Assembly (NCBI GenBank): GCA_949373145.1
Contig: CASICI010000011.1
Coordinates: 1 to 64,000, forward strand
Length of the DNA stretch: 64,000 bases
From: an uncultured Phycisphaerales bacterium
GTDB taxonomy: Bacteria; Planctomycetota; Phycisphaerae; Phycisphaerales; SM1A02
Direction: 5' to 3'
Part shown: in pieces, positions 1 through 10,009 of the stretch
Layout of the letters: each line of letters opens with the position of its first letter
Position numbering within the stretch: the first letter of the stretch is position 1
Notes under the pieces: model-generated
What the model was told of the DNA's origin: nothing
Seen by the model: only the letters and a program-made list of their open reading frames with translations
Databases searched by the model: none
Translations under genes and position numbers: made by a program

Positions 1-665
1 TTCTTGATTCATCAGTGGCCATGTTCGGGCCGCAGGAATTTTCGCATCGGTGCCAGCGTTTGATCGAGATCATGTCCTGCAGCGATCTTGAATCGATGAA
101 CGCCGTCTTGCTGACCACCTGGCAGGGCCATTCGCGATTGAATCGATCGGGCGGTCATGTCGAAGTCGACTCCCGCATTCAGGCGTCAAGCGTCTCCAAT
201 GAGGAGAAGATGATGCTCAGAGATTTCACGACGTATCTCGTCGATGACATCCTCGCCAAGGTCGACCGTGCATCGATGGGGGTTTCACTTGAAGCGCGTG
301 TGCCTCTGCTTGATCACCGAGTCGCGGAAATGGCCTGGGGACTTCCATTGTCATCCAAGATCGATCGTGGAAACGGAAAATACATCCTTCGTGACATCCT
401 CTCCCGTCATGTGCCGGTGAAACTGTTCGATCGCCCCAAGATGGGCTTTTCGATTCCTCTGGCGACATGGCTTCGGGGCCCGCTTCGAGACTGGGCTGAT
501 GCCACCCTCGAAGATGGATCTCTCGAGGATGTCGGGCTTGATCCGAGAATCATCAAGCAGGTCTGGAATTCTTTCCTGCGTGGTGAGTCCGCTTCGAAAA
601 ATGGAATCTGGTCCATGTTGATGTTGTCGGGATGGCTTCGGGCACGTGCTGAAAACGGGTCTTGA
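1..665 (+). CDS. asnB: Asparagine synthetase (glutamine-hydrolysing) family, C-terminal part, cut by window edge
   Basis: The reading frame is open to the left edge (first full codon at base 3), so the N-terminal glutaminase domain lies outside the window. The visible ~220 residues match the C-terminal end of the class B asparagine synthetase domain, which adenylates aspartate and amidates it. Support comes from the segments [16 protein letters not shown] and [14 protein letters not shown], both typical of the family. It ends 8 bp from the convergent stop of a glycosyltransferase and sits next to polysaccharide genes. AsnB paralogues in such clusters often amidate sugar or peptide acids rather than make free asparagine, so the substrate here is uncertain. 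Confidence 0.85.
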   Translation, partial: LDSSVAMFGPQEFSHRCQRLIEIMSCSDLESMNAVLLTTWQGHSRLNRSGGHVEVDSRIQASSVSNEEKMMLRDFTTYLVDDILAKVDRASMGVSLEARVPLLDHRVAEMAWGLPLSSKIDRGNGKYILRDILSRHVPVKLFDRPKMGFSIPLATWLRGPLRDWADATLEDGSLEDVGLDPRIIKQVWNSFLRGESASKNGIWSMLMLSGWLRARAENGS

Positions 666-673
666 CCGATCGC

Positions 674-1816
674 TCACGGTTCGGTGATTCTCTCGATGAA
701 TCGAGAGCAGGCCTGTTCCACGCCGTATCGTTCCTCTGCCAGAGACCGTGCGGACACCGACATCTTCCGGGCGAGGGGTGTGATCCTCGGCGAGTGCGGT
801 CACCGCGTCGCACAGAGCATCGGCGTCGCCCACCGGAACGATACGGCCTTCCTTCCCGTCGGTGATCAGATCCGAGCATCCCGCGGCATCGCTGACGATC
901 ACGGGTCTTCCGCAAGCCAGAGCTTCAATCGCCGCTCGGGGGCGACCCTCGTGATGTGAAGGCAGCACCAGCGCCCGGCATTCCGAGACGAGTGAAGTGA
1001 GGTCGTCCACGAAGCCCCGATACTCGATGATCCCACGATCATGCAGGTCTCTGACTTCCTCCTCCGTGATCGCGCCCCGGTGTCTGTCCGTCTCTCCGGC
1101 GACGATGAATCTCATCCTCGAGCCGGCATCATGCAGTCGAATCGCGGCATCGAGAAACATGCGCGCGCCCTTGGCGGGAAGCAGTCGTCCGACGAAGCAG
1201 AACGCAGGTTCCGTCTGGAAGAGGAGTCTGCGAGAATTGCTCGAGGTCGACACCGTCCGAATCAAGGTCATGAATCGGCATGTCACGCAGTGAGCCGTTT
1301 CGAAGTCGTGATTCGTTGTCCGGATTCAGCACCCAGATCTCGTTGGCACACGAAAGGCCTTTCCGGATCATGCGCCTGCCGATCATGCCCATGAATCGCT
1401 CGAACGGACTTGTCGGGTAGTACATCGCACCCAGTCCGGTCATGAACCCGACCCGCTTTGAAATTCCCATCGCCCGGCCCACTGGCAGTGCGTATGCCAC
1501 GGCCTTGGCGGCTCGTGCGATCATCACGTCCGGGCTCGCCTTCTCGATCAATCGTTCGAGGTCCGAACGAGTCCGACGATCCTCCATGGGATTGAGTCCG
1601 GTCCGGTTCAGATGGAATTCGGAGACCTGAGCGCCAAGTGCCTCCAGTGCCCGGCGATTTTCATCGGAGAAACGGCCGCTGGCGACGGTGACGGTCGATC
1701 CCTTTTCGATCAGTTTTCGAGATCAGTTCGCTGCGAAAACGGACGATCGCGAAATCATCCACGTCTATGTAGAGGATCCTTCCGGGTGTCTCTTGCGATG
1801 CGGCCTGATGCGTCAT
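674..1816 (-). pseudogene. GT4-type glycosyltransferase, interrupted by three frameshifts as read
   Basis: Three reading frames join into one glycosyltransferase of about 380 residues. Piece 1 (1816 to about 1714) carries ILYIDVDDFAIVRFRSELI; piece 2 (about 1712 to 1215) carries the acceptor-domain region with GRAMGISKRVGFMTG; piece 3 (about 1225 to 740) carries FCFVGRLLPAKG and ALACGRPVIVSDAAG, the GT-B donor-site signature of family GT4. A last shift near 735-750 restores the C-terminus AEERYGVEQACSRFIERI before the stop at 676-674. The first shift is at a T4 run (1714-1717). ATG 1816 follows GGAAGCAGG. The enzyme would extend a lipid-linked glycan at the membrane. It may be a pseudogene, but the intact motifs suggest either sequence error or recent loss. 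Confidence 0.75.
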
Positions 1817-1899
1817 GTACCTGCTTCCGTCGTCCTCTCGTGTGACATGGTAGGAGTGTTGCGCTTTTTTTGCTTCCAAACAGAAGATATACTGCGTTG

Positions 1900-2496
1900 A
1901 TGAAGCGCACCTTCGATGTCATTGCAAGCATCATTCTAATCCTCCTGCTCTTTCCTCTCATGGCGGGAGTCATGCTTGCCGTGTTGTGCTCGCTCGGCTG
2001 GCCGGTTCTCTTCTCCCAGGATCGGCCCGGCATCGAGGGGCGAGTCTTTCGAATGCACAAATTCAGGACCATGTCGAACTCTCGGGATTCTTCCGGGAAT
2101 CTGCTCGCCGATGAACAACGTCTCGGGCGGTTTGGTTCGTTTCTCAGAAGGACGAGCCTGGACGAACTTCCGGAACTCTTCGACGTTCTTCGAGGACGAA
2201 TGAGCCTTGTCGGGCCACGCCCACTTCTCCCAGAGTACATGGCTCTCTACAACGCGGATCAGGCCAGAAGGCACGAGGTCAAACCCGGGGTCACCGGATG
2301 GGCCCAGGTCATGGGTCGAAACAGTCTCAGCTGGGAGGAGAAGTTCATGTACGACGTCTGGTACGTTGAAAACAGAACGTTTCTACTGGATCTCAAGATT
2401 CTCCTGCGTACCGTCGGCCAGGTTCTCAAGACCAGTCAGACCACTGGAAGTGGATCGGTGACGATGACGAAATTCACTGGGAGTGAAAAACAATGA
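1900..2496 (+). CDS. PglC/WcaJ-type phosphoglycosyl transferase (bacterial sugar transferase)
   Basis: This 198-residue protein matches the small monotopic phosphoglycosyl transferases, which move a sugar-1-phosphate from a UDP-sugar to undecaprenyl phosphate and so start glycan assembly on the inner membrane. It starts with a hydrophobic re-entrant helix (residues ~4-35), then KFRTM, the catalytic Asp-Glu pair in SLDELPELF, and SLVGPRPLLPEY, followed by KPGVTGWAQV. The length equals PglC rather than the longer WbaP type. ATG 1900 is chosen because the hydrophobic segment begins there; an in-frame TTG lies 30 bp upstream. Its stop overlaps the next start by 4 bp (ATGA), indicating translational coupling with the acetyltransferase. 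Confidence 0.92.
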   Translation: MKRTFDVIASIILILLLFPLMAGVMLAVLCSLGWPVLFSQDRPGIEGRVFRMHKFRTMSNSRDSSGNLLADEQRLGRFGSFLRRTSLDELPELFDVLRGRMSLVGPRPLLPEYMALYNADQARRHEVKPGVTGWAQVMGRNSLSWEEKFMYDVWYVENRTFLLDLKILLRTVGQVLKTSQTTGSGSVTMTKFTGSEKQ

Positions 2497-3124
2497 GCGC
2501 CCTTCTGATCATTGGTGCAGGTGGCAATGGGCGCGTCATAGCCGACATCGCCTCCTCGTTGAATCGCTGGGAACGAATCCAGTTCCTTGATGATGCGCCA
2601 GACTTCGACAAGCTTGATCCAAAATTTCCGGTGATCGGACGATGTGACGATCTGGAGACCATCATTGAGTCGTTCGAGGATGTGGTGGTCGGATTCGGAG
2701 ACAATGCGATGCGTTCGCATTGGTCCGAACGTGCACTGAGGTGCGGCTGTGAATTGTCGACGATCATCGCGCCCTCGGCAGTTGTCAGCGATCGAGCGTC
2801 GATCGGGTCCGGTTCGGTCGTGATGCCTCATGCCGTGGTCAACACGGGCGTGGTCACAGGTTCCTCCGCATTGATCAAACACCGGTGCCACCGTCGATCA
2901 TGATTGCCGGCTTGGGGATTTCGTCCACAATCTCACCTGGCGCCAACCTTGGTGGCACCGTGCATGTCGGAGACAGGTCCTGGCTCGGAATAGGATGTGC
3001 CGTGCGTCATTCGATTCGAATCGGGTCGGATGTGGTGGTCGGCGCGGGTGCGGCCGTGGTCTGTGATGTCCGGGATTCCGTCACCGTCGTGGGCGTTCCT
3101 GCGAGAGTCGTCACCGGGGGGTGA
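2493..3124 (+). CDS. PglD/NeuD-type sugar O/N-acetyltransferase, two frameshifts as read
   Basis: Two frames join into one ~209-residue left-handed beta-helix acetyltransferase. The N-terminus LLIIGAGGNGRVIADIA is the Rossmann-like UDP-sugar binding half; the second half holds hexapeptide repeats (GSGSVVMPHAVV, VHVGDRSWLGIGCAV). Removing one A from the run at 2877-2879 and one from the AA near 2931-2932 restores INTGATVDHDCRLGDFVHIS followed by PGANLGG, where His in DHD is the expected general base of PglD/NeuD enzymes. As read, frame 1 stops at 2903 and frame 2 runs to 3124. PglD acetylates the 4-amino group of a UDP-4-amino-sugar. Its position between PglC- and PglF-type genes supports an N,N'-diacetylbacillosamine-like product. 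Confidence 0.8.
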
Positions 3125-3161
3125 CCATTCTCCACCCGCCTCCGAGTGGTACACTCGAACC

Positions 3162-5070
3162 ATGCGCTCGCAGCTCACAGGCCTGACTCGTTGGAAGAAG
3201 CAAGCTCTTGCCATGACGGCCGACGGGGCCCTTGTCGTCCTCATGGTCTGGCTCGCCTTCGTCCTTCGACTGGGCGTGGTCTGGCCTCCCATGCTCGAGG
3301 CCTACGCCTGGCTGCTGGTGGCGATGCCACTTGTGACACTTCCCATCTTTCGCTTCATGGGTATCTATCGAACGGTGGTCCGTCAGATAGGAAATCACTT
3401 TCTCCATGCGGCTCTCAAGAGTGTGGTTCTGTCCACCCTGTGCATGGCCTTGTTTGTCTTTCTTTCGAACGAAGTCTTCGGATTCTCTCGTTCCGTTCCC
3501 GTGATCTACGGGATGCTTCTGATCGCCGCGATCGGCTTGCTGCGCATGCTTCTGCAAAGCTGGTTCGTCGTCTCCGCCGGTTCCGATTCCAAACCGGTGA
3601 TCATCTACGGTGCTGGCGAGGCCGGGTCTCAGCTTCAGGCGGCACTCCGTGTGTCGGGTGGATACAAGGTCGTCGCGCACGTCGATGACGACCCTTCCAT
3701 GTGGCGGACCGTTCTCGGCGAGTGTTCCGTGCATGATCCCTCCAGAATTCGAAAACTCGTGCTTCGAAACCGATGTCGCGAGATCTTCCTGGCGATCCCA
3801 TCCAGCTCCGCCGCGTCAACGTCGTGAGATCATGGCGCGCCTCGCGCCGCTCCCCGTCAAGGTCAGGACGGTGCCTGCGCTCGTCGAAATCGTCGAAGGT
3901 GATGCGGATGTCGCCGATCTCCGAGCAATTTCGATCGATGACATACTCGGGAGGGATTCCGTCGATCCCGACCCCGAACTTCTCGGTGGGTGCGTGCGGG
4001 GCAAGGTGGTCCTGGTGTCCGGGGCGGGCGGTTCGATCGGCTCCGAATTGTGCCGCCAGATTCTCGCGCTTGCGCCGCATCGTCTCGTCCTTCTGGACCG
4101 ATCCGAATTCGCACTCTACGACATTCATCAGGAACTGGTCTCGCACGCCGAATCCTGTGGATTCAAGGGTGAACTGGTACCCGTGCTCTGCAATGCCGGT
4201 GACGACGATCGTGTCCTGCGGGTCCTCAAGGGATTCGAGGTCGAGACCATCTATCATGCCGCCGCCTACAAGCACGTGCCGTTGGTCGAGTACAACGTCG
4301 CCGCCGGGGTCGAGAACAACACGCTCGTGACCTGGCGACTCGCTGAAGCTGCCGAGCGTGCCGGTGTCGCCAACTTCGTGCTCATCTCGACTGACAAGGC
4401 GGTTCGCCCGACCAATGTGATGGGGGCGTCCAAGAGACTCGCGGAACTCGTCCTTCAGGCTCTTCAGGCACGACACAACACCACGCGATTCTGCATGGTG
4501 CGTTTCGGAAACGTCCTGGACTCCTCGGGCTCGGTGGTCCCGTTGTTCAAGCGGCAGATCGAACAGGGCGGCCCCATCACCGTCACCGATCCTGAAGTGG
4601 TCCGCTACTTCATGACCATTCCCGAAGCGGCAGGTCTTGTCCTGCAGGCAGGATCGATGGGTGATGGTGGGGATGTCTTTCTTCTGGACATGGGCTCGGA
4701 AGTCAAGATCGTGGAGCTTGCTCGCTTGATGATCCGCCTTGCCGGACTCACGGAGAAGCTGCCGTCACGTCGGCATGGTGACATCGAGATCGTCTTCACC
4801 GGGCTGCGGCCGGGTGAAAAGCTCTATGAAGAATTGTTGATCGGTGGCGACGTCACCAAGACACGACATCCGATGATCATGTCCGCGAACGAAGCGTTGA
4901 TCGAGTGGTCCGAACTCCAGCCCGCACTCAAGAAGCTCGAGCTGGCATGTGCCAATTCCGATGCGGCGCATATTCACGAAATCCTTCATGAACTGGTCGA
5001 AGGGTTCGCTCCAACGGCTGAGATGTCCGATCTCATCGCTTCATCGGAACATTCCAAGACGTCCATCTGA
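3162..5070 (+). CDS. PglF/CapD/WbpM-type membrane UDP-N-acetylglucosamine 4,6-dehydratase, one frameshift as read
   Basis: The N-terminal part (3162-3827) has four hydrophobic helices and a first nucleotide-binding fold starting PVIIYGAGEAGSQL. The C-terminal part (about 3816-5070) has the SDR core: VVLVSGAGGSIGSEL for NAD binding, YHAAAYKHVPLVE, and STDKAVRPTNVMGASKR. In WbpM/PglF-type enzymes the usual Tyr of YxxxK is replaced by Met, as here (MGASK). Dropping one base near 3815-3818 joins AIPSSSAA to QRREIMARL in one frame. The enzyme makes UDP-4-keto-6-deoxy-GlcNAc, the first step to bacillosamine, legionaminic acid or similar sugars. ATG 3162 is followed directly by the membrane region. 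An internal ATG at 3832 would start the soluble part alone. Confidence 0.88.
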
Positions 5071-5184
5071 CGATGAGGTGATCTCACGTCTTCCGTTATC
5101 GGACGGCTCCGAGAGACGAACTTCACCTCTTTGTCAGTGTGCACTTCGGTACTCTTCCTTTAACTGCTACGGTGGTTGATCAAT

Positions 5185-5236
5185 CCGCTTGCTTGCCGGC
5201 GCCGGAGGAGACGCTGGCCCGTGAGCGGGTTTTTTT
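5185..5236 (+). terminator. Rho-independent terminator after the glycan genes
   Basis: An outer stem CCGCT (5185-5189) / AGCGG (5224-5228) and an inner stem GCCGGCG (5195-5201) / CGCTGGC (5212-5218, one G-T pair) are followed by seven T (5230-5236). It lies 115 bp after the dehydratase stop. The rest of 5071-5308 shows no gene. Confidence 0.7.
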
Positions 5237-5308
5237 ATGCCTGTACATGTCCGCTGCCCATGAGTCGCCCTGTCATACTGACTGGCGTCCATCATCGAGG
5301 TGTCCAGC

Positions 5309-6797
5309 ATGAATCCACTTCATCTTTTCAATCGGTCCACCCCTGTACGGTGCCTGGTGTGCTGGGTCCTTCTCGGATTCGCACTGTCTCAGACCGCCTT
5401 TGGTGGCATGCCAACCGACTGCACGGCACTCGAGCGGTCCGATGAAGACATTCAGTCCCAGGATGATCGCCTGATTCTCATCCAGTCGGTGTCTCTGCTT
5501 CGTCCGGTCGATGGAACGTTGGTCGCCTCGCCTCCGACGGATCTGATCATCCGAAACGGTCTCATCGATGAAGTGGGTGATGACCTGAGTTCGAAGGTGT
5601 CGCCGTCGACCTATCGGTTTCGTCGACCGGGACGCTGGCTGCTTCCATCGCCGGTTGCATATGTCGGTGACAGCGGGTCCGATTCGTTGCACTTCGATGA
5701 TCTGATCCATGCAGGCCTCGCCGGATTCGGCGCGCTTGATCGTGGATGCCGATCCCGTGCACATCGACATCATCAGAAAGCGCGCCCTTCTCGATTCGAA
5801 GGCACTTCCCGACATCACATCTCGGGGGGACATGCCACTTCCACCCCACGCTCTGGAATTCACCTCAATCGACGAGATCACGCTCTTCAATGGGAAAACG
5901 CCTGAAAAAGACGGTGTGGTCGCCAGATCATCCCTCCGCCCGGATGATCCTTTCCATCCCGGCGCGCCCGCTCAATTTTCTCTTGTTGCCCGAAGACCCC
6001 CGGGAGCATCCCGAGTCGATCTCCAACCCCGACGCGGTTCTTGTCGGGGGTGAGACACTCCTCAAATCAGAACGCCTCGTGCGCCTTGACGAGCACGCTC
6101 GATTCACTCCGGACCTGTTTTCATCGGGCGACCACGCTGCGAGTTCGGTTTACGAGGTTCTGATCGACGGCATTCCTCGCGACCTGGTTCGCCTTCGGAT
6201 CACGACGCCAGGGGAGGGGCGCATGCACCTGGAACTGGATGGCGTGACGACTTCTCCGATCACCAGTTCGACCTCGATCAGACTGGAGTGGCCGGAGGGA
6301 ACGGTCACGCATCGTGCCACCATTCAGAACCACGTCTTCGATGTTTCTTTCAGAAGCGATTCCTCCGGTGGGACTCTTGTGGTCACCCGTGATGGTGAGC
6401 CGTTTCCGGAGAGCCCCATTCAACTCAAGGCGGGGATCGATATCTTCCGGACACGTTGTTGATTCTGCTTGATGCCCTGCTGGATCCGACGCAGGGAAAG
6501 ACCCGACGGGTCGTCGAGCTCGACATCTATGGCGGACCTCTTCGCGTCCACTGGTCGCCACGGCATCCCTTGCGTTCCGCTTCGAGCGACACCGCGCCCC
6601 TGGCTTCCGGCCTGACCCGTCGGGAACTCCTCTTTCTGGCAGGTGCTCCGAAGGGTGAATTGATGACTCTGTCCTCATCCGAGGACGGTCCAGCCCTGAT
6701 CTGGGTCGTTCTGGACACCAAGAGACGTCTTGTCTGGGCTCTCTACCCATCTCCATCGGGAATGACCGAATGGCGGCTGAAAAAGCCCATGTCCTGA
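5309..6797 (+). pseudogene. Secreted protein of unknown function with an amidohydrolase-like N-terminus, three frameshifts as read
   Basis: Four overlapping frames read as one exported protein of about 495 residues. ATG 5309 opens a signal peptide (hydrophobic LVCWVLLGFALSQTAFG). Residues ~50-110 resemble the start of imidazolonepropionase-like amidohydrolases (a TDLIIRNGLIDEVG segment followed by RPGRWLLPSP), but no metal-binding HxH motif was seen. Shifts fall near 5735-5750, 5955-5975 and 6440-6450; adding one C at the last gives IFPDTLLILLDALLDPTQG. The C-terminal region (YGGPLRVHWSPRHP, then WVVLDTKRRLVWALY) is not recognised. Function cannot be assigned; it may be a beta-rich domain attached to a degenerate hydrolase. 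Confidence 0.5.
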
Positions 6798-7012
6798 TCA
6801 GGATGCACTAAAAATGATTTTTTCCGGTTCTTTGCGCCATAAACCAGTCCTTGGAACGTCATGACACCATGGACCACTTTTTTCGCTGAGACGTTGTCTA
6901 GAATGCTTCCTCAGCGCAATCCTGATGAGTGCGTGTCTGCACACATCGCGAATCGTGCCGACTATTGAAGAATCAAAGAGCTGACGAGAATTCAGCCGCA
7001 AAGGAGCCCCAC

Positions 7013-8842
7013 GTGCACACTGTAAGCTTTCGAAACTTGATCTCCATGCGATCGAGGAATCTCTTTGTTCTTGGACTCCTCGGGGCCAGTGCCTGGTGCC
7101 TGAGTGGTGGTCTTGGGTCGCAGTTTCAGCTGACTCAGGAGGCTTCCGCTCAAGGAGATCGCGGTGGTGAACGCGGTGAACGCGGTGAACGCGGTGGCCG
7201 TGGCGGCGGTGAACGTGGTGGTCGTGGCGGCGGTGAACGTGGTGGTCGCGGCGGCGGCGGCGGCGGCTGGGGCGGCCGCGGTGGCGGCGGTGGCGGCATG
7301 CGCGACATTCAAGAAATGCTTCAGCCTGATTTCATGCGTCGTGATGTTCCAATCTTCGTTGATCAACTTCAACTCGATGACACGCAGGAAATCGTCCTCG
7401 AAACCCTTTTCGATGATTACGAGTCCGACTTCGAGCTTCGTTCCGGTGAGATTCAGACGGAGCTCCGTGATCTCGGTCGTCAGATGTTCCAGTCCATGAT
7501 GCCTCAGGGGTTCCAGGAGCGCATGGGCGAGCAGTGGCGTGACATCCGTGACGAAATGCAGGAAATCGAAGCCGAGGAGGGTGAGATCACACCCGAGCGT
7601 CGTCGAGAGCTCATTCGTGAGCGCATGACCAACATGCAGGAAGAACTTCAAGCCGAGCGCGAAGAGCAGGGCATGGGTTCGGAAATGAATGCAGCGGTCG
7701 CCGCGATCTTCGACATGCTTCAGGAATGGACCGTCGAGAAGGCTGCAATGCGTAATCGCTTCGTCGACAGCCTGAAAACACAGCTTGGCGACGACCAACT
7801 CGCCGCCTGGGCCGCTTTCAATCGATTCCTCGTGCGAGAAAAGAGTCTCCCTCGTTCACGCCTGTCCGGTGAAGGGGCCAATCTCTTCTTCGCAATCGAT
7901 GAATTCGAACTCGAAGAGGCGGATTTCGATCGTGTCGAATCACTTTTCGACGATTACGAGATCTCACTGCACGAAGCACTCGTCAGCCGGGACCGTTTCC
8001 TCGAGACTTCGGCACCCAAGCTCTACCGTGCGCTTCAGCAGGGAAGTGCGGACGAAGCCAAGCGAATCGTCGAACGTCAGGTGGACTATCGCAAGGCCAT
8101 TCGTGATGTCAATGAACGCTACATTCAGATCTTTTCAGCGGCTGTCGCGGAAAACGATCAGGCAGTGGGCGCTGCGTTCGCCAAGGCCATGAACCAGGCC
8201 GCGCACGAAAGCATCTATCGAGCGACCAGGACCACACGTGCCTTCGAGATTGCCATGGCGATGGATCTGACCTCAGAGGTGATGATCGCAGTCAATGATC
8301 TTTCCACCGCCTATGAGACCGAACTGACGTCGATGAACGAAAAGATCTACCGCGCCGTTCGCAAGAAGGAACCCATGGATCAGCTCGCAGAAGTCGATCG
8401 CATGAGTTCCTTCCTTTCCGGAAACTTCATGGGTGCCATGGGCAACCGTTGGGGTGGCGGCGATGAAGAGGACCCTGTCCGTGAGGCGTATGAAAAGCGC
8501 GGCGAACTTGATACCTCCTACTTTGAACGCCTCTCCGCACTGCTCACTCCCGAGCAACTCGAGGAGCTTCCCGCTCCTCGCGGAGGTCGACGTGGTGAAG
8601 GCGGCCGAGGAGATCGTGGCGATCGTGAGCGAGGCGCTCAGGGCGGCGGAAATCAGAATTTCAACATGGACCGAATGCCCGAAGAAGTCCGCAAGCGCCT
8701 GACCGAGCGTTACGACACCGATGGTGACGGCACCCTGTCAGAGTCTGAAATGGAAGCTGTTCGTGAACAGTTCCGTGGTCGCGGCGGCGGCGGCGGCGGC
8801 GGCGGTCGAGGCGGCCGAGGCGGCCCCGGCGGCGGCAGCTGA
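7013..8842 (+). CDS. Secreted Gly/Arg-repeat protein with C-terminal EF-hand
   Basis: GTG 7013 is chosen because AAGGAG (7001-7006) lies 6 bp upstream; ATG 7046 is an alternative without a Shine-Dalgarno. The 609-residue product has a signal peptide (NLFVLGLLGASAWCLSGG, cleavage probably after ASAQ), then about 45 residues of GERGGRGGG repeats, a long helical acidic region rich in Glu, Arg and Gln with two related blocks (LFDDYESDFELRS and LFDDYEISLHEAL), a second Gly/Arg stretch, one EF-hand loop (DTDGDGTLSESEME), and a final Gly/Arg tail. The helical region recalls periplasmic CpxP/Spy-like LTxxQ proteins (LLTPEQLEEL near residue 520), a weak resemblance only. Probably an envelope or matrix protein; function unknown. 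Confidence 0.75.
   Translation: MHTVSFRNLISMRSRNLFVLGLLGASAWCLSGGLGSQFQLTQEASAQGDRGGERGERGERGGRGGGERGGRGGGERGGRGGGGGGWGGRGGGGGGMRDIQEMLQPDFMRRDVPIFVDQLQLDDTQEIVLETLFDDYESDFELRSGEIQTELRDLGRQMFQSMMPQGFQERMGEQWRDIRDEMQEIEAEEGEITPERRRELIRERMTNMQEELQAEREEQGMGSEMNAAVAAIFDMLQEWTVEKAAMRNRFVDSLKTQLGDDQLAAWAAFNRFLVREKSLPRSRLSGEGANLFFAIDEFELEEADFDRVESLFDDYEISLHEALVSRDRFLETSAPKLYRALQQGSADEAKRIVERQVDYRKAIRDVNERYIQIFSAAVAENDQAVGAAFAKAMNQAAHESIYRATRTTRAFEIAMAMDLTSEVMIAVNDLSTAYETELTSMNEKIYRAVRKKEPMDQLAEVDRMSSFLSGNFMGAMGNRWGGGDEEDPVREAYEKRGELDTSYFERLSALLTPEQLEELPAPRGGRRGEGGRGDRGDRERGAQGGGNQNFNMDRMPEEVRKRLTERYDTDGDGTLSESEMEAVREQFRGRGGGGGGGGRGGRGGPGGGS
7161..7298 (+). repeat. In-frame tandem repeats encoding Arg-Gly-Gly runs
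   Basis: The segment has three 9-bp units of the type GCGGTGAAC, then a 24-bp unit at 7202-7225 repeated at 7226-7249 with one mismatch, then GGC/GGT glycine codons. All units are multiples of three, so slippage would change length without breaking the frame. Confidence 0.8.
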
Positions 8843-8886
8843 TCATGCCTTGACCAATCTTTCGGTTGGACATTCGACAAGAACTC

Positions 8887-8915
8887 ATGCGGGCGACCTT
8901 TCAGGTCGCCCGCAT
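8887..8915 (+). terminator. Strong hairpin after the Gly/Arg-repeat gene
   Basis: A perfect 13-bp stem (8887-8899 with 8903-8915) closes a TTC loop. No long T run follows (ATTGTCGTT), so it is either a terminator with a poor U-tract or an mRNA 3' stabiliser. Confidence 0.55.
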
Positions 8916-8995
8916 TGTCGTTGAAAGGAACATCCTGCCGATAGTTTCATAGAGTTCTTCCGCCCACTCCTCCATCGGATGTCCCGAGGTGTCTT

Positions 8996-9943
8996 TTGAG
9001 CAGCCCTGTGATCACTCAAGAGTTGATTGATTCGATGTACGCCGATTCCACGACCTGTCGATTGGGTGGCATGGCGCCCCCAAGTGCCAAGGCCACCACT
9101 TCTCTGGTCGACAACCTCCGTTTTTTGATGTTCCCAGGGTTCGCAGGGACGTTTTCTCAGGATAAAGCCACCTTCGAAACTCGAACTCGTGACCTTCTCT
9201 CCAGCATCTCTCTGGAATTGTCGGGGCTTTGTGAAGCGGCGCTCAGATACCGAAGCTCTTCCGATGATCCCACCACACGTTTCGAGATGTCCGGAGCACA
9301 CGACATGGCGGAACCCACTCCGGAAGAGTCTGTCTTGATCACACGGAACGCGAAGGATGCCACCGAGGCCTTTCTGGCACGCCTTCCTGAAGTCAGGCGA
9401 CTTCTGGGCCTCGATGTCAGGGCTGCCTTCGACGGGGATCCGGCGGCACGACACGCCGATGAAGTCATTCTCTGTTACCCCTCGATCAGGGCCTTGACCG
9501 TCTTCCGGTTAGCCCATGAACTCAGAATCATCGGGATTCCTCTGCTTCCCAGAATGATGTGTGAGCTTGCACACATGGAAACCGGTATCGACATCCATCC
9601 CGGTGCCACGATCGGCGAGAGTTTCTTCATCGATCATGGAACCGGTGTCGTCATCGGCGAGACCGTGGTGATTGGAGCGCGTTGCAAGCTTTATCAAGGT
9701 GTCACCCTGGGGGCGCGGAGTTTTCCTCGCGATGAACACGGTCGAATCACCAAAGGGCTTCATCGTCATCCGACACTTGGGGATGATGTGGTGGTCTATG
9801 CCGGAGCCACGATTCTGGGGGGTGACACCGTCATTGGAGCGCGTACCGAGGTTGCCGGCGGGGTCTTCGTGACCTCCAGTGTTCCGCCCGATCATGTGGT
9901 CGCAGCACCGAAGGCCAAAACGCGAATTATCAGTCGTAAGTGA
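8996..9943 (+). CDS. cysE: Serine O-acetyltransferase
   Basis: This 315-residue protein acetylates L-serine with acetyl-CoA, the first step of cysteine synthesis in the cytoplasm. The C-terminal half carries the left-handed beta-helix with the CysE signatures ETGIDIHPGATIGESFFIDH, GTGVVIGETVVIGARC and YQGVTLGA, including the Asp and His of the catalytic pair. The N-terminal helical domain is longer than in E. coli CysE, as in SatA/EpsC-type enzymes. The start is TTG 8996, with GAGGTG 6 bp upstream; no ATG is available in frame near it. It lies 66 bp before aconitase but is not obviously functionally linked to it. Confidence 0.9.
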   Translation: MSSPVITQELIDSMYADSTTCRLGGMAPPSAKATTSLVDNLRFLMFPGFAGTFSQDKATFETRTRDLLSSISLELSGLCEAALRYRSSSDDPTTRFEMSGAHDMAEPTPEESVLITRNAKDATEAFLARLPEVRRLLGLDVRAAFDGDPAARHADEVILCYPSIRALTVFRLAHELRIIGIPLLPRMMCELAHMETGIDIHPGATIGESFFIDHGTGVVIGETVVIGARCKLYQGVTLGARSFPRDEHGRITKGLHRHPTLGDDVVVYAGATILGGDTVIGARTEVAGGVFVTSSVPPDHVVAAPKAKTRIISRK

Positions 9944-10009
9944 CGATTTGGTCGTGTTATGATGGGTTTCTTTAGTTTTGCACCCGTCCAGCTTCTTTCA
10001 GGAGGTCAC

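Noticed and set aside
6992-7798. 268-codon minus-strand frame opposite the Gly/Arg-repeat gene
   Set aside because: It is the mirror of GC-rich repeats (long Ala/Thr runs), has no ribosome site and conflicts with a well-supported plus-strand gene.
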